32,063 nucleotides of DNA, taken from the NCBI GenBank assembly GCA_030602185.1, contig JAUWAE010000011.1, forward strand, positions 1 through 32,063. The letters run 5' to 3'. Below are positions 1 to 7,803 of this stretch, piece after piece. The position numbers and the translations under genes were made by a program. Positions within the stretch are counted from its first letter, which is position 1. Each line of letters starts with the position of its first letter. Below the pieces are notes generated by a model. The model saw only the letters and a program-made list of their open reading frames with translations. It did no database searches and had not been told where the DNA came from. This stretch comes from Comamonadaceae bacterium. Lineage in GTDB: Bacteria > Pseudomonadota > Gammaproteobacteria > Burkholderiales > Burkholderiaceae_C.

Positions 1-2
1 CT

Positions 3-674
3 TCACCCCTGCCCGACGTGCGTGCCCACATCCAGCGCCAGGCCGCCGCGCTGATGGCCCGCCACCACTGCGTGTTCCTGGGGGGCGACCATTCGGTGAC
101 GCTGGCCCTGTTGCGCGCTGCCCGCCAGCAGCACGGCGAACCGCTGGCTCTGGTGCACTTCGACGCCCATTGCGACACCTGGGAAGACCACTTCGGCGAG
201 CCTTCCGGCCACGGCACCTGGACTTACGAGGCGCTGCAGGAAGGGCTGGTGAGCCCGGCGCACACGGTGCAGATCGGCATCCGCTCCAGCGGGGTGCGTG
301 CCGCGCGGGACTACGTGCAGGACCAGGGCGGGCAGATTTTCACGGCGCGTGCGCTGCGCGGGCTGGACGGTGCCGGGCTGGCACCGATGCTGCAGGCCAT
401 GCGCGAACGCATCGGCCAGCGGCCGGTGTACCTGACGCTGGACATCGATTGCCTGGACCCGGCCTTTGCCCCCGGCACGGGCACGCCGGAGCCCGGCGGC
501 ATGACCAGTTCGCAAGTGCTCACTTTCCTGGAAGAGCTGGCTGGGCTCAACTGGGTGGGCATGGACTGCGTGGAGGTGGCCCCGGCCTACGACCACGCGG
601 AACTGGCCAGCCACGCTGCCGCCACTTTTGTATGGACCTACCTGAGCGGGCAAGTGGCGCGGCGGGGGGGCTGA
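3..674 (+). CDS. speB: Agmatinase-type ureohydrolase, 5' truncated by the window edge
   Basis: Arginase/agmatinase family. The visible part carries the binuclear manganese signatures in order: GGDHS, then DAHCD, then LDIDCLDPAFAPGTGTPEPGG (the first Asp pair and the GTGTPE loop are diagnostic). The reading frame is open to position 3, so roughly the first 80-100 residues of a usual ~310-residue protein lie outside; the GTG at 18 is not a credible start. Family members release urea from agmatine to give putrescine, or act on guanidinobutyrate or similar guanidines. The stop is 3 bases before a PuuB-like oxidase, so the two are probably cotranscribed, and the polyamine genes downstream favour agmatinase. 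Substrate is inferred from context; the family assignment is seen in the sequence. Confidence 0.85.
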   Translation, partial: SPLPDVRAHIQRQAAALMARHHCVFLGGDHSVTLALLRAARQQHGEPLALVHFDAHCDTWEDHFGEPSGHGTWTYEALQEGLVSPAHTVQIGIRSSGVRAARDYVQDQGGQIFTARALRGLDGAGLAPMLQAMRERIGQRPVYLTLDIDCLDPAFAPGTGTPEPGGMTSSQVLTFLEELAGLNWVGMDCVEVAPAYDHAELASHAAATFVWTYLSGQVARRGG

Positions 675-677
675 GCC

Positions 678-2000
678 ATGGTGTTCAAGCCCTCGCTGCT
701 CAAGTCCGACACACAGCTCAACCAGCGCAGCTATTACGAGGCCAGCGCAGCGCGCGGCCCGGCCCTGCCCCCTTTGCAGGGCGACACCCAGGCCGACGTG
801 CTGGTGGTGGGCGCGGGCTTTGCGGGCCTGAGTGCGGCGCTGGAACTGGCGCAACGCGGCCTGCGCGTGGTGGCGCTGGAGGCGGACCGCATCTGCTCCG
901 GCGCCAGCGGGCGCAACGGGGGGCAGGCCATCGTGGGCTTTGCTTCGGGCCAGGGCCCGTTCGAGCAGCAACTGGGCCGCGAAGACGCCCGCCGCGCCTG
1001 GGACATGTCGCTGCAGGCGCTGGACCTCATCGACCAGCGCATTGCGCAGCACAGCATCGATTGCGACCGGGTGAAGGGCTACCTGTACGTGGCCGATTCG
1101 CCGGGCAAGGCCAAAGCCCTGCTGGCCGACCTGGAGGCGCAGGAGCGCGACTACGGCCTGCGTTGCGAGGTGGCCACCGGGGCCGAGGTGCAGCGTTTCA
1201 TCGGTTCAAAGCGTTACCACGCCGCGGGGTACGAACGGCTGTCGGGCCACCTGCACCCGCTCAAGTATGGCCTGGGGCTGGCGCGCGCGGCGCAGGGCCT
1301 GGGGGTGACCATCCACGAACACACGCCGGTGCGATCGCTGGCGCAGACCAGCGGCGGCGTGGTGGCGCACACGGCGCAAGGCACGGTGCGCGCCAGCCAC
1401 GCGGTGGTGGCGGGCAACTGCACCCTGGCCGAACACGGGCCCGGCGTGCTGCCGCAAGTCCATCCGCGCATCATGCCGGTGGGCACCTACATCATCGGCA
1501 CGGCGCCGCTGGCGCCCGAGCTGTGCCAGCGGCTCATCCCCAACCGTGCGGCGGTGTGTGACAACAATTTCGTGCTGGACTACTTCCGCTTCAGCGCCGA
1601 CTTGCGGCTGCTGTTTGGCGGCCGCGTGAGCTACACCACCATGACGCCGCCGCGCCTGCAGGCGGTGATGCAGCAGCGCATGGCGGCCATCTTCCCGGAA
1701 CTGGCGAGCGTGCCGGTGGAGTTCGTTTGGGGTGGCTTCGTGGACATCAGCATGAACCGCGCGCCAGACTTCGGGCGCGTGGGCAAAAACATCTATTACC
1801 TGCAAGGCTTCAGCGGCCACGGTGTGGCGCTCACGGGCCTGGCGGGCCAGCTGGTGGCCGAAGCCGTGGCGGGCCAGGCCGGGCGGTTTGACGTGTTCGC
1901 GCGGCTGAAGCACCGCAACTTTCCCGGCGGGCCCATGCTGCGCACGCCCGTGCTGGCGCTGGGCATGCTGTGGCACCGGTTGCGCGATGCGCTGGGTTGA
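678..2000 (+). CDS. puuB: FAD-dependent oxidoreductase, gamma-glutamylputrescine oxidase-like
   Basis: A 440-residue D-amino-acid-oxidase (DAO) fold protein. The N-terminal FAD dinucleotide-binding motif reads VLVVGAGFAGLSAALELAQRG (GxGxxG near residue 42), followed by the SGASGRNGGQ stretch typical of PuuB/OrdL oxidases, and a C-terminal GFSGHGVALTGLAGQ segment that closes the FAD site. PuuB oxidises gamma-glutamylputrescine to the aldehyde, releasing ammonia and hydrogen peroxide. ATG at 678 lies 3 bases after the agmatinase stop, so translation is probably coupled. Nearby puuA, puuC and puuD homologues support a role in the glutamylated putrescine route; related oxidases of other glutamylated amines or amino acids cannot be excluded. 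Confidence 0.83.
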   Translation: MVFKPSLLKSDTQLNQRSYYEASAARGPALPPLQGDTQADVLVVGAGFAGLSAALELAQRGLRVVALEADRICSGASGRNGGQAIVGFASGQGPFEQQLGREDARRAWDMSLQALDLIDQRIAQHSIDCDRVKGYLYVADSPGKAKALLADLEAQERDYGLRCEVATGAEVQRFIGSKRYHAAGYERLSGHLHPLKYGLGLARAAQGLGVTIHEHTPVRSLAQTSGGVVAHTAQGTVRASHAVVAGNCTLAEHGPGVLPQVHPRIMPVGTYIIGTAPLAPELCQRLIPNRAAVCDNNFVLDYFRFSADLRLLFGGRVSYTTMTPPRLQAVMQQRMAAIFPELASVPVEFVWGGFVDISMNRAPDFGRVGKNIYYLQGFSGHGVALTGLAGQLVAEAVAGQAGRFDVFARLKHRNFPGGPMLRTPVLALGMLWHRLRDALG

Positions 2001-2111
2001 AAGCACCAGGTCAGGCGTTGAGCAGGTGTTGAAATTCCACAAAGGTCCTCTGAATTTGATCCGGTGGCCCCAGGTTGACCGCAGCGTCGTTCACGGGGCT
2101 CTCCCGGTGTC

Positions 2112-2231
2112 AATCAAAACCGGATCAAGAAAAAATCGGCCAGAAGACAGAACTTAAGTGATTGATTTTGTTGAGGTTCGATCAACCTCATCCGCTCGGA
2201 ATCCAGCGGGAATCAAAACTGGATCAAGAAA
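2112..2231. repeat. Imperfect 21-bp direct repeat pair at the edge of the accessory island
   Basis: AATCAAAACCGGATCAAGAAA at 2112-2132 recurs at 2211-2231 with one difference (C to T), 99 bases apart. The second copy ends exactly at the stop codon of the AlbA_2 gene. A 10-base inverted partner of the central part (TTGATCCGGT) occurs at 2057-2066. Multiple short terminal repeats of this sort resemble ends of some insertion sequences, for example the IS21 family, but no transposase is present, so this remains a guess. Confidence 0.6.
2172..2190. repeat. Perfect 7-bp stem-loop downstream of the AlbA_2 gene
   Basis: TGAGGTT (2172-2178) and AACCTCA (2184-2190) form a perfect hairpin around the loop CGATC. 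It lies between the two direct repeats and about 40 bases past the AlbA_2 stop. On the minus strand it is followed by an AT-rich stretch (AACAAAATCAATCACTTAAG) but no run of T, so it is a weak terminator candidate at best. Confidence 0.4.
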
Positions 2232-3692
2232 CTACGCCCAGTGTGGTACGTAACCGGCCCTTGGATGTTCCGGGTCGGCAACCCGGATCAGGCCGACGCC
2301 CAGAGCCTTGTTGATGACGGTAGTTGCTTGCGCAGCATTTCTTGCAGGGATGCCGAGCCGGGCACACAAAGAGGCGTTTTTCATCTTGTCGCCGCTCAAG
2401 AATTTCAACACTGCGTGAAAGTAGCAGGCCCGAACCCGTTCTTCGGGCGTCATGTCGGCAAAGCCGCGTGGCCCGTAGAGCACTACTTGAGTTGAGTTCT
2501 CTTCGGTCCGAAACAGAGGCGCGGGTAACTGGAACAACTCCACCTGTTCCAGCACCTTGTCGAGCCCGCTACCTTGCTCTTCGCACATGCCCATGCGTCG
2601 CATCAGCGAAGCCAAAGTTTCGTTGCGAGACCGAGGTGGCAAATCGACCATGCGCTCGGGTTTTACCAAGGGTGCTCCGGGGTTGCTGATCTCTATTCGG
2701 TCCTGAAATAGTTCAATTTGTGGCCCGGAACCTGTCACCGTCATGTCTTGGTGGATCAGTGCGTTAGCTACAAGTTCTCGGATCGCCAGCTCGGGGAACA
2801 AAGGTTGTGCCACACGCAGCGCAGCGCCGATGTGTTCGTTTTTGGGCAACAAACCGTTCAGATAGTCCACCAAGCCTTCAAAGCCAACGGCATAACCCTT
2901 TTGCCCATCGTGTCGGTGCGTGACGGTGGCTGCCCGGTTTTTGCCCGCATAGGCCACCAGGCGCACCGCTTTGCGTGCCAGACTGGATTCGAAATCACTC
3001 AGCTTGGAGGCGAACAAAATTGCCCCCAAGTTGGTGATGTTCCAGCGCTCGCCCACGTCACGCACAATAAGCCGGTCGCCCTCTAGCTTGTCAAAAATTC
3101 CAGCACGGTTGTCTGGTAGCGGTTGCTTGGTGAGACGAAAGTATTGGCTGTAATCCAGCAAGGACAGCACACGGTCCCCAGTCACGTGTTGACATGCCAC
3201 GCCTTGTTCCCAGCGATAGGGCTGCAAACGCTCGATCAGTTGCTGATAACGCGGCGGATAGTCCGTTAGCTTGGGTGTCGCGCTTCCAATGCGGATGTAG
3301 GCCACACCATTGAACGTCACTGGGGCGCCGGTGGCCGCCGGGATTTCGAGCAACACCACAAGCCCCTGTGGATGCGAAACTACCCGAAAACCGAAGGCGA
3401 TGCTCGGTTGCAAGCTGTTGGCTAGCCAAAGGGGCAATGGCTGGCTTCCCTTTTTCTTGGTGTCGGGGTTGAAGTCGGTGCCGATGACCGCATGGCTGCC
3501 GTCCTCAATGCCCCACAGCATATAAGCGGTGTCCCGGCCTTCGATACGCGCTGCATTTGACAGGGCGGAGCAACGCACGCCGATCATGTCCGGGTCGGTG
3601 TTGTTGCCCTTGAACTCTACCCAGGCCGCCTCGGCAGGCAGGGCACGCAGTTCGTCGATCAGGGCAATGTCGCGTTCAACCGATGAGTTCAT
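2232..3692 (-). CDS. AlbA_2 (Schlafen-type) domain protein with C-terminal ATPase-like domain, orphan of a type I R-M locus
   Basis: 486 residues. The N-terminal third (about 20-140) reads as an AlbA_2 / Schlafen AAA_4-type domain: WVEFKGNN, a central SALSNAAR helix with a GI(E)DG turn, and a late YIRIGSAT. The C-terminal half has the HATPase_c_4-like pattern, with AIRELVANALIHQD around residue 315 and later GSGLDKVLE, followed by a winged-helix-like tail. Such proteins are annotated as putative transcriptional regulators or ATP-dependent helicase-like proteins and often sit inside type I restriction loci. Here it follows the hsdM relic by 3 bases but there is no hsdS or hsdR. GC content is visibly lower than in all neighbours, a sign of horizontal transfer. 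The ORF is intact, so it may still be expressed. Its biochemical function is not known to me. Confidence 0.8.
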   Translation of the reverse strand: MNSSVERDIALIDELRALPAEAAWVEFKGNNTDPDMIGVRCSALSNAARIEGRDTAYMLWGIEDGSHAVIGTDFNPDTKKKGSQPLPLWLANSLQPSIAFGFRVVSHPQGLVVLLEIPAATGAPVTFNGVAYIRIGSATPKLTDYPPRYQQLIERLQPYRWEQGVACQHVTGDRVLSLLDYSQYFRLTKQPLPDNRAGIFDKLEGDRLIVRDVGERWNITNLGAILFASKLSDFESSLARKAVRLVAYAGKNRAATVTHRHDGQKGYAVGFEGLVDYLNGLLPKNEHIGAALRVAQPLFPELAIRELVANALIHQDMTVTGSGPQIELFQDRIEISNPGAPLVKPERMVDLPPRSRNETLASLMRRMGMCEEQGSGLDKVLEQVELFQLPAPLFRTEENSTQVVLYGPRGFADMTPEERVRACYFHAVLKFLSGDKMKNASLCARLGIPARNAAQATTVINKALGVGLIRVADPEHPRAGYVPHWA

Positions 3693-3695
3693 GTG

Positions 3696-3830
3696 TCAAT
3701 GGATTAGCGGACGTGGCGCGTAGTACTCGCCGTCATTGCGCCCGGCGTTGCCCATGTTCTTGATCTCGCAGGTACAGCCTGTGTCTTTGCGCAGGATGTC
3801 AACGATGTTTTTGATGGTTTGCTCGAACAT
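3696..3830 (-). pseudogene. hsdM: Relic of type I restriction methyltransferase hsdM (internal deletion plus truncation)
   Basis: A 44-codon ORF. Its start, MFEQTIKNIVDILRKDTGCT, matches the canonical HsdM N-terminus (MFEQ-FKNIDDIL-K-AGCT). After about 24 residues it jumps to GRNDGEYYAPRPLIH and a stop; in intact HsdM the NDGEYYTPRPLI motif lies over 100 residues further in, just before the methyltransferase SAM-binding region. The piece is therefore the product of an internal deletion and a premature end. No catalytic motif (NPPF/Y) remains, so it cannot methylate DNA. Its TGA is 3 bases before the AlbA_2 ATG, so it may now act only as a leader peptide for that gene. The assignment rests on remembered family motifs. 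Confidence 0.7.
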
Positions 3831-3918
3831 GCCCTGAGTTTTTTCGATACCCGTATCTGGGTTAAAGACTGTAGGTTACATGTTTCAGACGGCGGGGCGA
3901 TCTCATTCAGCAGGCACA

Positions 3919-5457
3919 TTATTTTGATGAGCATGAAGCCGTTTTGCCCAGTAACTCGCAAAGTTGCGCCCCGTGCCGCTGGATGGCCTCTGGTGCCGCA
4001 TACCCGTAGCCGATGGCCAGCCCGCGCAAGTCCTGCCGCTGCAGGCAGTAGGCCGACAGCGGCCGCACGGTCAGGCCCTCGCGGGCGGCCTGTGCGGCAA
4101 TGGCCCGATCGTCCGCGTGCCCCGGCAGCCGCAGGCACAGGTGCAGCCCCTGCGCCGCACCGTGGATGCGCCCGACCCCGCTGCTCAGCACGGGCGCCAG
4201 CGCGTCCACCAGCAGCTGGCGGCGTTCGGCGTATGTCTGGCGGGCGCGGCGCAGGGCGCTGGCAAAGTGGCCCATCTCGATGAATTCGGCCAGCGCGGCC
4301 TGCAGCGGCATCTGGCCCGGGCGGTTCAGGTCGTAGTGCGCCTGCTTGAAGGCGTGCACCAGCGTCTTGGGCACCACCAGGTAACCCAGCTTCAGCCCCG
4401 GGTACAGCACCTTCGAGAACGTGCCCATGTAGAGCACCCGGCCCTCCTCGTCCAGCCCTTCCAGCGACGAGATGGGCGGCCCGCTGAAGCGGAACTCGCT
4501 GTCGTAGTCGTCTTCCAGCACCCAGGCGTTGCAGCGGCTCGCGCTGGCCAGCAACTGTTGGCGCCGCGCCAGCGACATCACCGCGCCCGTGGGGTACTGG
4601 TGCGACGGCGTCACGTAGATCAGCCGGGGCGGCCGCTGTTCGTCGGCCTCGCCGGGGGCGATGCCTTCGTCGTCCACCGCCACGGGGTGGATGGCCAGGC
4701 CCGTGGCCGTGAAGGCCTTGACCGCGCCCCAGTAGGCCGGGTCTTCCAGCCACACCGTGTCGCCATGGTCGGCCAGCAGGTGCGCACACAACTCCAGCGA
4801 CTGCTGCGTGCCGCTGGTGATGAGGACCTGATCGGCGTCCAGCCGCACGCTGCGGAACACGCGCAGGTAATCGGCCACCGCCCGCCGCAGCGGGCCGTAG
4901 CCGCCCGAATCGTTGTAGTCCAGCATCTCGGGGTAGGCCGCGCGCCAGTGCTTGTTCTGCAGGCGCTGCCACAGGGCCACGGGGAAGGCGCTGAAGTCCG
5001 CCGCGCCCGGTACGAAGGGCTGGATTTCCAGGTCGCTGGCTCGGTGGCGCTGGGTGAGCGCCTCACCCCTGGCCGACAGGCGTGCCGCAGGCACCGCCAT
5101 GGGCGCCCACTGGCGCGTGGCGCGCTGGGGCACGTGGTCGTGCACGTAGGTCCCGCTGCCCACATGGCTCACCAGGTAGCCTTCCACCGTGAGCTGGCCC
5201 AGCGCCGCCACCACCGTGTTGCGCGACAGCGCCAGGTCGTGCGCCAGGTCGCGGCTGGAAGGCAACCGGTCGCCGGCCACCAGCTTGCCATCGAGCAGGG
5301 CGCGCCGCAGGGCTTCGTACAGGCGCCGGTGCAGCGGCAGCTCGGCCGCCTCGCCAGCGCGGGCCATCTCGGCCAGCAGGTATTCGGACAACATGGTGGG
5401 TGACGGTGGGGTGACGCGGGGCAGAATGGCGGGCGCTGCGGCTGTCATTGGCACCAT
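3919..5457 (-). CDS. MocR-type regulator: GntR winged helix fused to an aminotransferase-fold domain
   Basis: 512 residues from ATG 5457, which has GAGG 7 bases upstream; an internal ATG at 5394 (MLSEYLLAE) is the other possible start but lacks a ribosome site. Residues about 38-108 form a GntR-type DNA-binding domain (PLHRRLYEALRRALLDGKL, then GDRLPSSRDLA and SRNTVVAALGQL). From about 145 to the end it is a class I aminotransferase fold, with DDYDSEF at 316-322 and the PLP lysine Lys349 in GTFSKVLYPGLKLGY. MocR/PdxR/GabR proteins use PLP as an effector cofactor. Divergent transcription from puuD across a 60-base gap with a palindrome makes this the probable regulator of the polyamine genes. 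The 3' end abuts the relic-bearing island. Confidence 0.88.
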   Translation of the reverse strand: MVPMTAAAPAILPRVTPPSPTMLSEYLLAEMARAGEAAELPLHRRLYEALRRALLDGKLVAGDRLPSSRDLAHDLALSRNTVVAALGQLTVEGYLVSHVGSGTYVHDHVPQRATRQWAPMAVPAARLSARGEALTQRHRASDLEIQPFVPGAADFSAFPVALWQRLQNKHWRAAYPEMLDYNDSGGYGPLRRAVADYLRVFRSVRLDADQVLITSGTQQSLELCAHLLADHGDTVWLEDPAYWGAVKAFTATGLAIHPVAVDDEGIAPGEADEQRPPRLIYVTPSHQYPTGAVMSLARRQQLLASASRCNAWVLEDDYDSEFRFSGPPISSLEGLDEEGRVLYMGTFSKVLYPGLKLGYLVVPKTLVHAFKQAHYDLNRPGQMPLQAALAEFIEMGHFASALRRARQTYAERRQLLVDALAPVLSSGVGRIHGAAQGLHLCLRLPGHADDRAIAAQAAREGLTVRPLSAYCLQRQDLRGLAIGYGYAAPEAIQRHGAQLCELLGKTASCSSK

Positions 5458-5477
5458 GCACCTGCCTCAAGTGGCCC

Positions 5478-5508
5478 CCATTCTGAACCAATTTCCCTTG
5501 CAGAATGG
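5478..5508. promoter_or_regulatory. Candidate MocR operator between the regulator and puuD
   Basis: A perfect inverted repeat, CCATTCTG (5478-5485) and CAGAATGG (5501-5508), with a 15-base spacer, centred in the 60-base divergent gap. A second imperfect pair sits inside it (AACCAAT and, inverted, the ATGGTT on the right arm). The right arm ends 9 bases before the puuD ATG and the left arm 21 bases from the mocR ATG, so one bound dimer could control both genes. Binding by this MocR protein is inferred from position only. Confidence 0.5.
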
Positions 5509-5517
5509 TTTTCACGT

Positions 5518-6336
5518 ATGGAAGCCGCAACCCCTACCCCCCCGTGCATGGTCTGGCTGCCGGCCGACCACCGCCTGCTCGGCGACCACGGCCATCAGAT
5601 GCCCTTTCTCCTGCTCGGCGACAAATACGCCCGCGCCGTGAAAGTGGGGGCCCATGCCCAGCCCGTCATGTTCCCGCTGGCCGATGCCGCGCAGGTGCCG
5701 CAGTTGCTGTCGTGGGTGGACGGCGTGATGCTCACCGGCTCGCCGTCCAACGTCCACCCCTCCCATTTCGACCAAGACGTCCTCGACCCCAGCCTGCCGC
5801 TGGACCCGGAGCGCGATTCGCTCACCCTGGCGCTGGTGCGGGCCTGCGTCGAGCAGGGCGTGCCGCTGCTGGGCATCTGCCGGGGTTTCCAGGAGATCAA
5901 CGTCGCGCTCGGCGGCAGCCTGCACCAGGCCGTGCACGACGTCGCCGACCTGATGGACCACCGCGAACCCGACGACGCACCGATCGACCGCCAGTACGCG
6001 CCCAGCCACCCGATCCAGATCGTGGCCGGCAGTGTGATGGCGCAATGGGCCGGTGGTCAGCGGGCGATGGTCAACTCGCTGCACGGGCAGGGCATCGGTC
6101 GCCTCGCGCCCGGCCTCACACCCCTGGCCCACGCGCCCGATGGGCTGGTGGAGGCCTTCGAAGTGCAAGGTGCGCGCACCTTTGCCGTGGCCGTGCAGTG
6201 GCACCCCGAGTGGCGCTGCTGGGAAAACCTGTTCTACAGCGCCATTTTCCGTGCCTTTGGCGAAGCCGTGCGCCAACGCCAGGCCACCCGGCTGAGCGAA
6301 GGCCACGCCTGGGCCAGCGAACCCGAAAAACCTTGA
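5518..6336 (+). CDS. puuD: Gamma-glutamyl-gamma-aminobutyrate hydrolase (class I glutamine amidotransferase fold)
   Basis: 272 residues, peptidase C26 type. The nucleophile elbow GICRGFQEIN places Cys121, and WHPEW places the partner His229 and Glu231; NSLHGQGI (186-193) is the usual loop before the His. MLTGSPSNVHP (71-81) is the PuuD oxyanion-region signature. PuuD splits gamma-glutamyl-GABA to glutamate and GABA, the last step of the glutamylated putrescine route. Neither ATG 5518 nor the in-frame ATG 5548 has a Shine-Dalgarno sequence, so the message may be leaderless or start at 5548, where homologues tend to begin (VWLPAD). It heads the operon with puuA, 56 bases on. Confidence 0.87.
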   Translation: MEAATPTPPCMVWLPADHRLLGDHGHQMPFLLLGDKYARAVKVGAHAQPVMFPLADAAQVPQLLSWVDGVMLTGSPSNVHPSHFDQDVLDPSLPLDPERDSLTLALVRACVEQGVPLLGICRGFQEINVALGGSLHQAVHDVADLMDHREPDDAPIDRQYAPSHPIQIVAGSVMAQWAGGQRAMVNSLHGQGIGRLAPGLTPLAHAPDGLVEAFEVQGARTFAVAVQWHPEWRCWENLFYSAIFRAFGEAVRQRQATRLSEGHAWASEPEKP

Positions 6337-6347
6337 GCCTGCCGGGT

Positions 6348-6367
6348 GGCATTGCCTTCACAATGCC
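6348..6367 (+). other. Short stem-loop between puuD and puuA
   Basis: GGCATTG (6348-6354) pairs with CAATGCC (6361-6367) around a 6-base loop, in the 56-base gap before puuA. There is no T run, so it is not a standard terminator. It could protect message ends or be chance. Confidence 0.3.
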
Positions 6368-6392
6368 TGCAGCGAACCACCGGAGGCCCCAG

Positions 6393-7766
6393 ATGACCAT
6401 AGACAACAAAGTCCCCCAGAATTTCAACGAGCTCGAGCACTGGCTCAACCAGCGCCGCGTCACCGAGGTGGAGTGCCTGGTGCCCGACCTCACCGGCGTG
6501 GCTCGCGGCAAGATCCTGCCGCGCGAAAAGTTCACCGAAGACCGCGGCATGCGCCTGCCCCAGGGCATCGTGGCCATGGGCGTGACCGGCGAATTCCCGC
6601 AGAGCGGCCCGTACTACGACGTGATCGACCCGACCGACCGCGACATGCAGTTGCGCCCGGACCCGACCACCGTGCGCATCGTGCCGTGGGCCACCGACCC
6701 CACGGCCCAGGTCATCCACGACTGTTTCGACCACGAAGGCAAGCTCGTGCCCTTCGCGCCGCGCAGCGTGCTGCGCCACATCTGCGACCTCTACGCCGCC
6801 GAAGGCTGGGACCCGGTGGTGGCGCCGGAGCTGGAGTTCTACCTCACCGCCCGCAACACCGACTCCAACACCCCGCTCAAGCCGCCCATCGGCCGCAGCG
6901 GCCGGGCCGAAACCTCGCGCCAGGCCTATTCCATCGACGCGGTCAACGAGTTCGACCCGCTGTTCGAGGAAATCTACGACTACTGCGACAAGATGGGCCT
7001 GAACGTGGACACGCTGATCCACGAGATTGGCGCCGGGCAGATGGAGATCAACTTCTTCCACGCCCACCCGCTGGGCCTGGCCGACGAGGTGTTCTTCTTC
7101 AAGCGCACGGTGCGCGAAGCGGCGCTGCGCCACGACATGTACGCCACCTTCATGGCCAAGCCCATCGCGGGCGAGCCGGGCAGCGCCATGCACATCCACC
7201 AGAGCATCGTGGACAAGGCCACTGGCCGCAACATCTTCAGTAACCCCGATGGCTCCCCGTCCGAGGCCTTCTACCATTACATCGGCGGCCTGCAGCGCTA
7301 CGTGCCCGCGGCCATGGCCCTGGTGGCGCCCTATGTCAACAGCTACCGCCGCCTCAGCCGGCACACCGCCGCACCCATCAACATCGAGTGGGGGCACGAC
7401 AACCGCACCGTCGGCATCCGTTCGCCCATCGCCAGTCCGCAGGCGCGCCGCATCGAAAACCGCGTCATCGGCGCCGACGCCAACCCCTACGTCGCGTTGT
7501 CCATGACGCTCGCCTGTGGCTACCTGGGCTTGAAGAACAAGATCAAGCCCAAGCCCGAAATGAAGGGCGACGCCTACCTTTCGGCCTACAGCCTGCCGCG
7601 CAGCCTGGGCGAGGCGCTGGACTGGTTGCGCCGCGAAACCGACCTGCACGAGGTGCTGGGCGAGGGCTTCGTCAGCATCTACACCGAAATCAAGGAACTC
7701 GAGTTCGAGGAGTTCATGAAAGTGATTTCCCCGTGGGAGCGTGAGCACCTGCTGCTGCACGTCTGA
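6393..7766 (+). CDS. puuA: Gamma-glutamylputrescine synthetase (glutamine synthetase family)
   Basis: 457 residues from ATG 6393, with CGGAGG 6 bases upstream; the open frame continues upstream but reads through puuD. The N-terminal beta-grasp begins VECLVPDLTGVARGKILP, the form seen in PuuA/GlnA-like proteins rather than true GlnA. The catalytic core shows PELEFYL, HEIGAGQMEINF and AGEPGSAMHIHQS, then IEWGHDNRTVGIR near the arginines of the glutamate site. PuuA ligates glutamate to putrescine with ATP hydrolysis, the first step of the Puu route. It lies between puuD and an aminotransferase gene in one direction with short gaps, consistent with one transcript. A paralogue acting on spermidine or another monoamine is possible. 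Confidence 0.86.
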   Translation: MTIDNKVPQNFNELEHWLNQRRVTEVECLVPDLTGVARGKILPREKFTEDRGMRLPQGIVAMGVTGEFPQSGPYYDVIDPTDRDMQLRPDPTTVRIVPWATDPTAQVIHDCFDHEGKLVPFAPRSVLRHICDLYAAEGWDPVVAPELEFYLTARNTDSNTPLKPPIGRSGRAETSRQAYSIDAVNEFDPLFEEIYDYCDKMGLNVDTLIHEIGAGQMEINFFHAHPLGLADEVFFFKRTVREAALRHDMYATFMAKPIAGEPGSAMHIHQSIVDKATGRNIFSNPDGSPSEAFYHYIGGLQRYVPAAMALVAPYVNSYRRLSRHTAAPINIEWGHDNRTVGIRSPIASPQARRIENRVIGADANPYVALSMTLACGYLGLKNKIKPKPEMKGDAYLSAYSLPRSLGEALDWLRRETDLHEVLGEGFVSIYTEIKELEFEEFMKVISPWEREHLLLHV

Positions 7767-7803
7767 CCGCACCGCCCCAGCCCCCGACCGAACGGAGACC
7801 CGC

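Noticed and set aside
5505-6392. Long open frame running in phase ahead of puuA
   Set aside because: It overlaps puuD in another frame and lacks any motif; high GC keeps non-coding frames open. The puuA start with a good ribosome site is at 6393.
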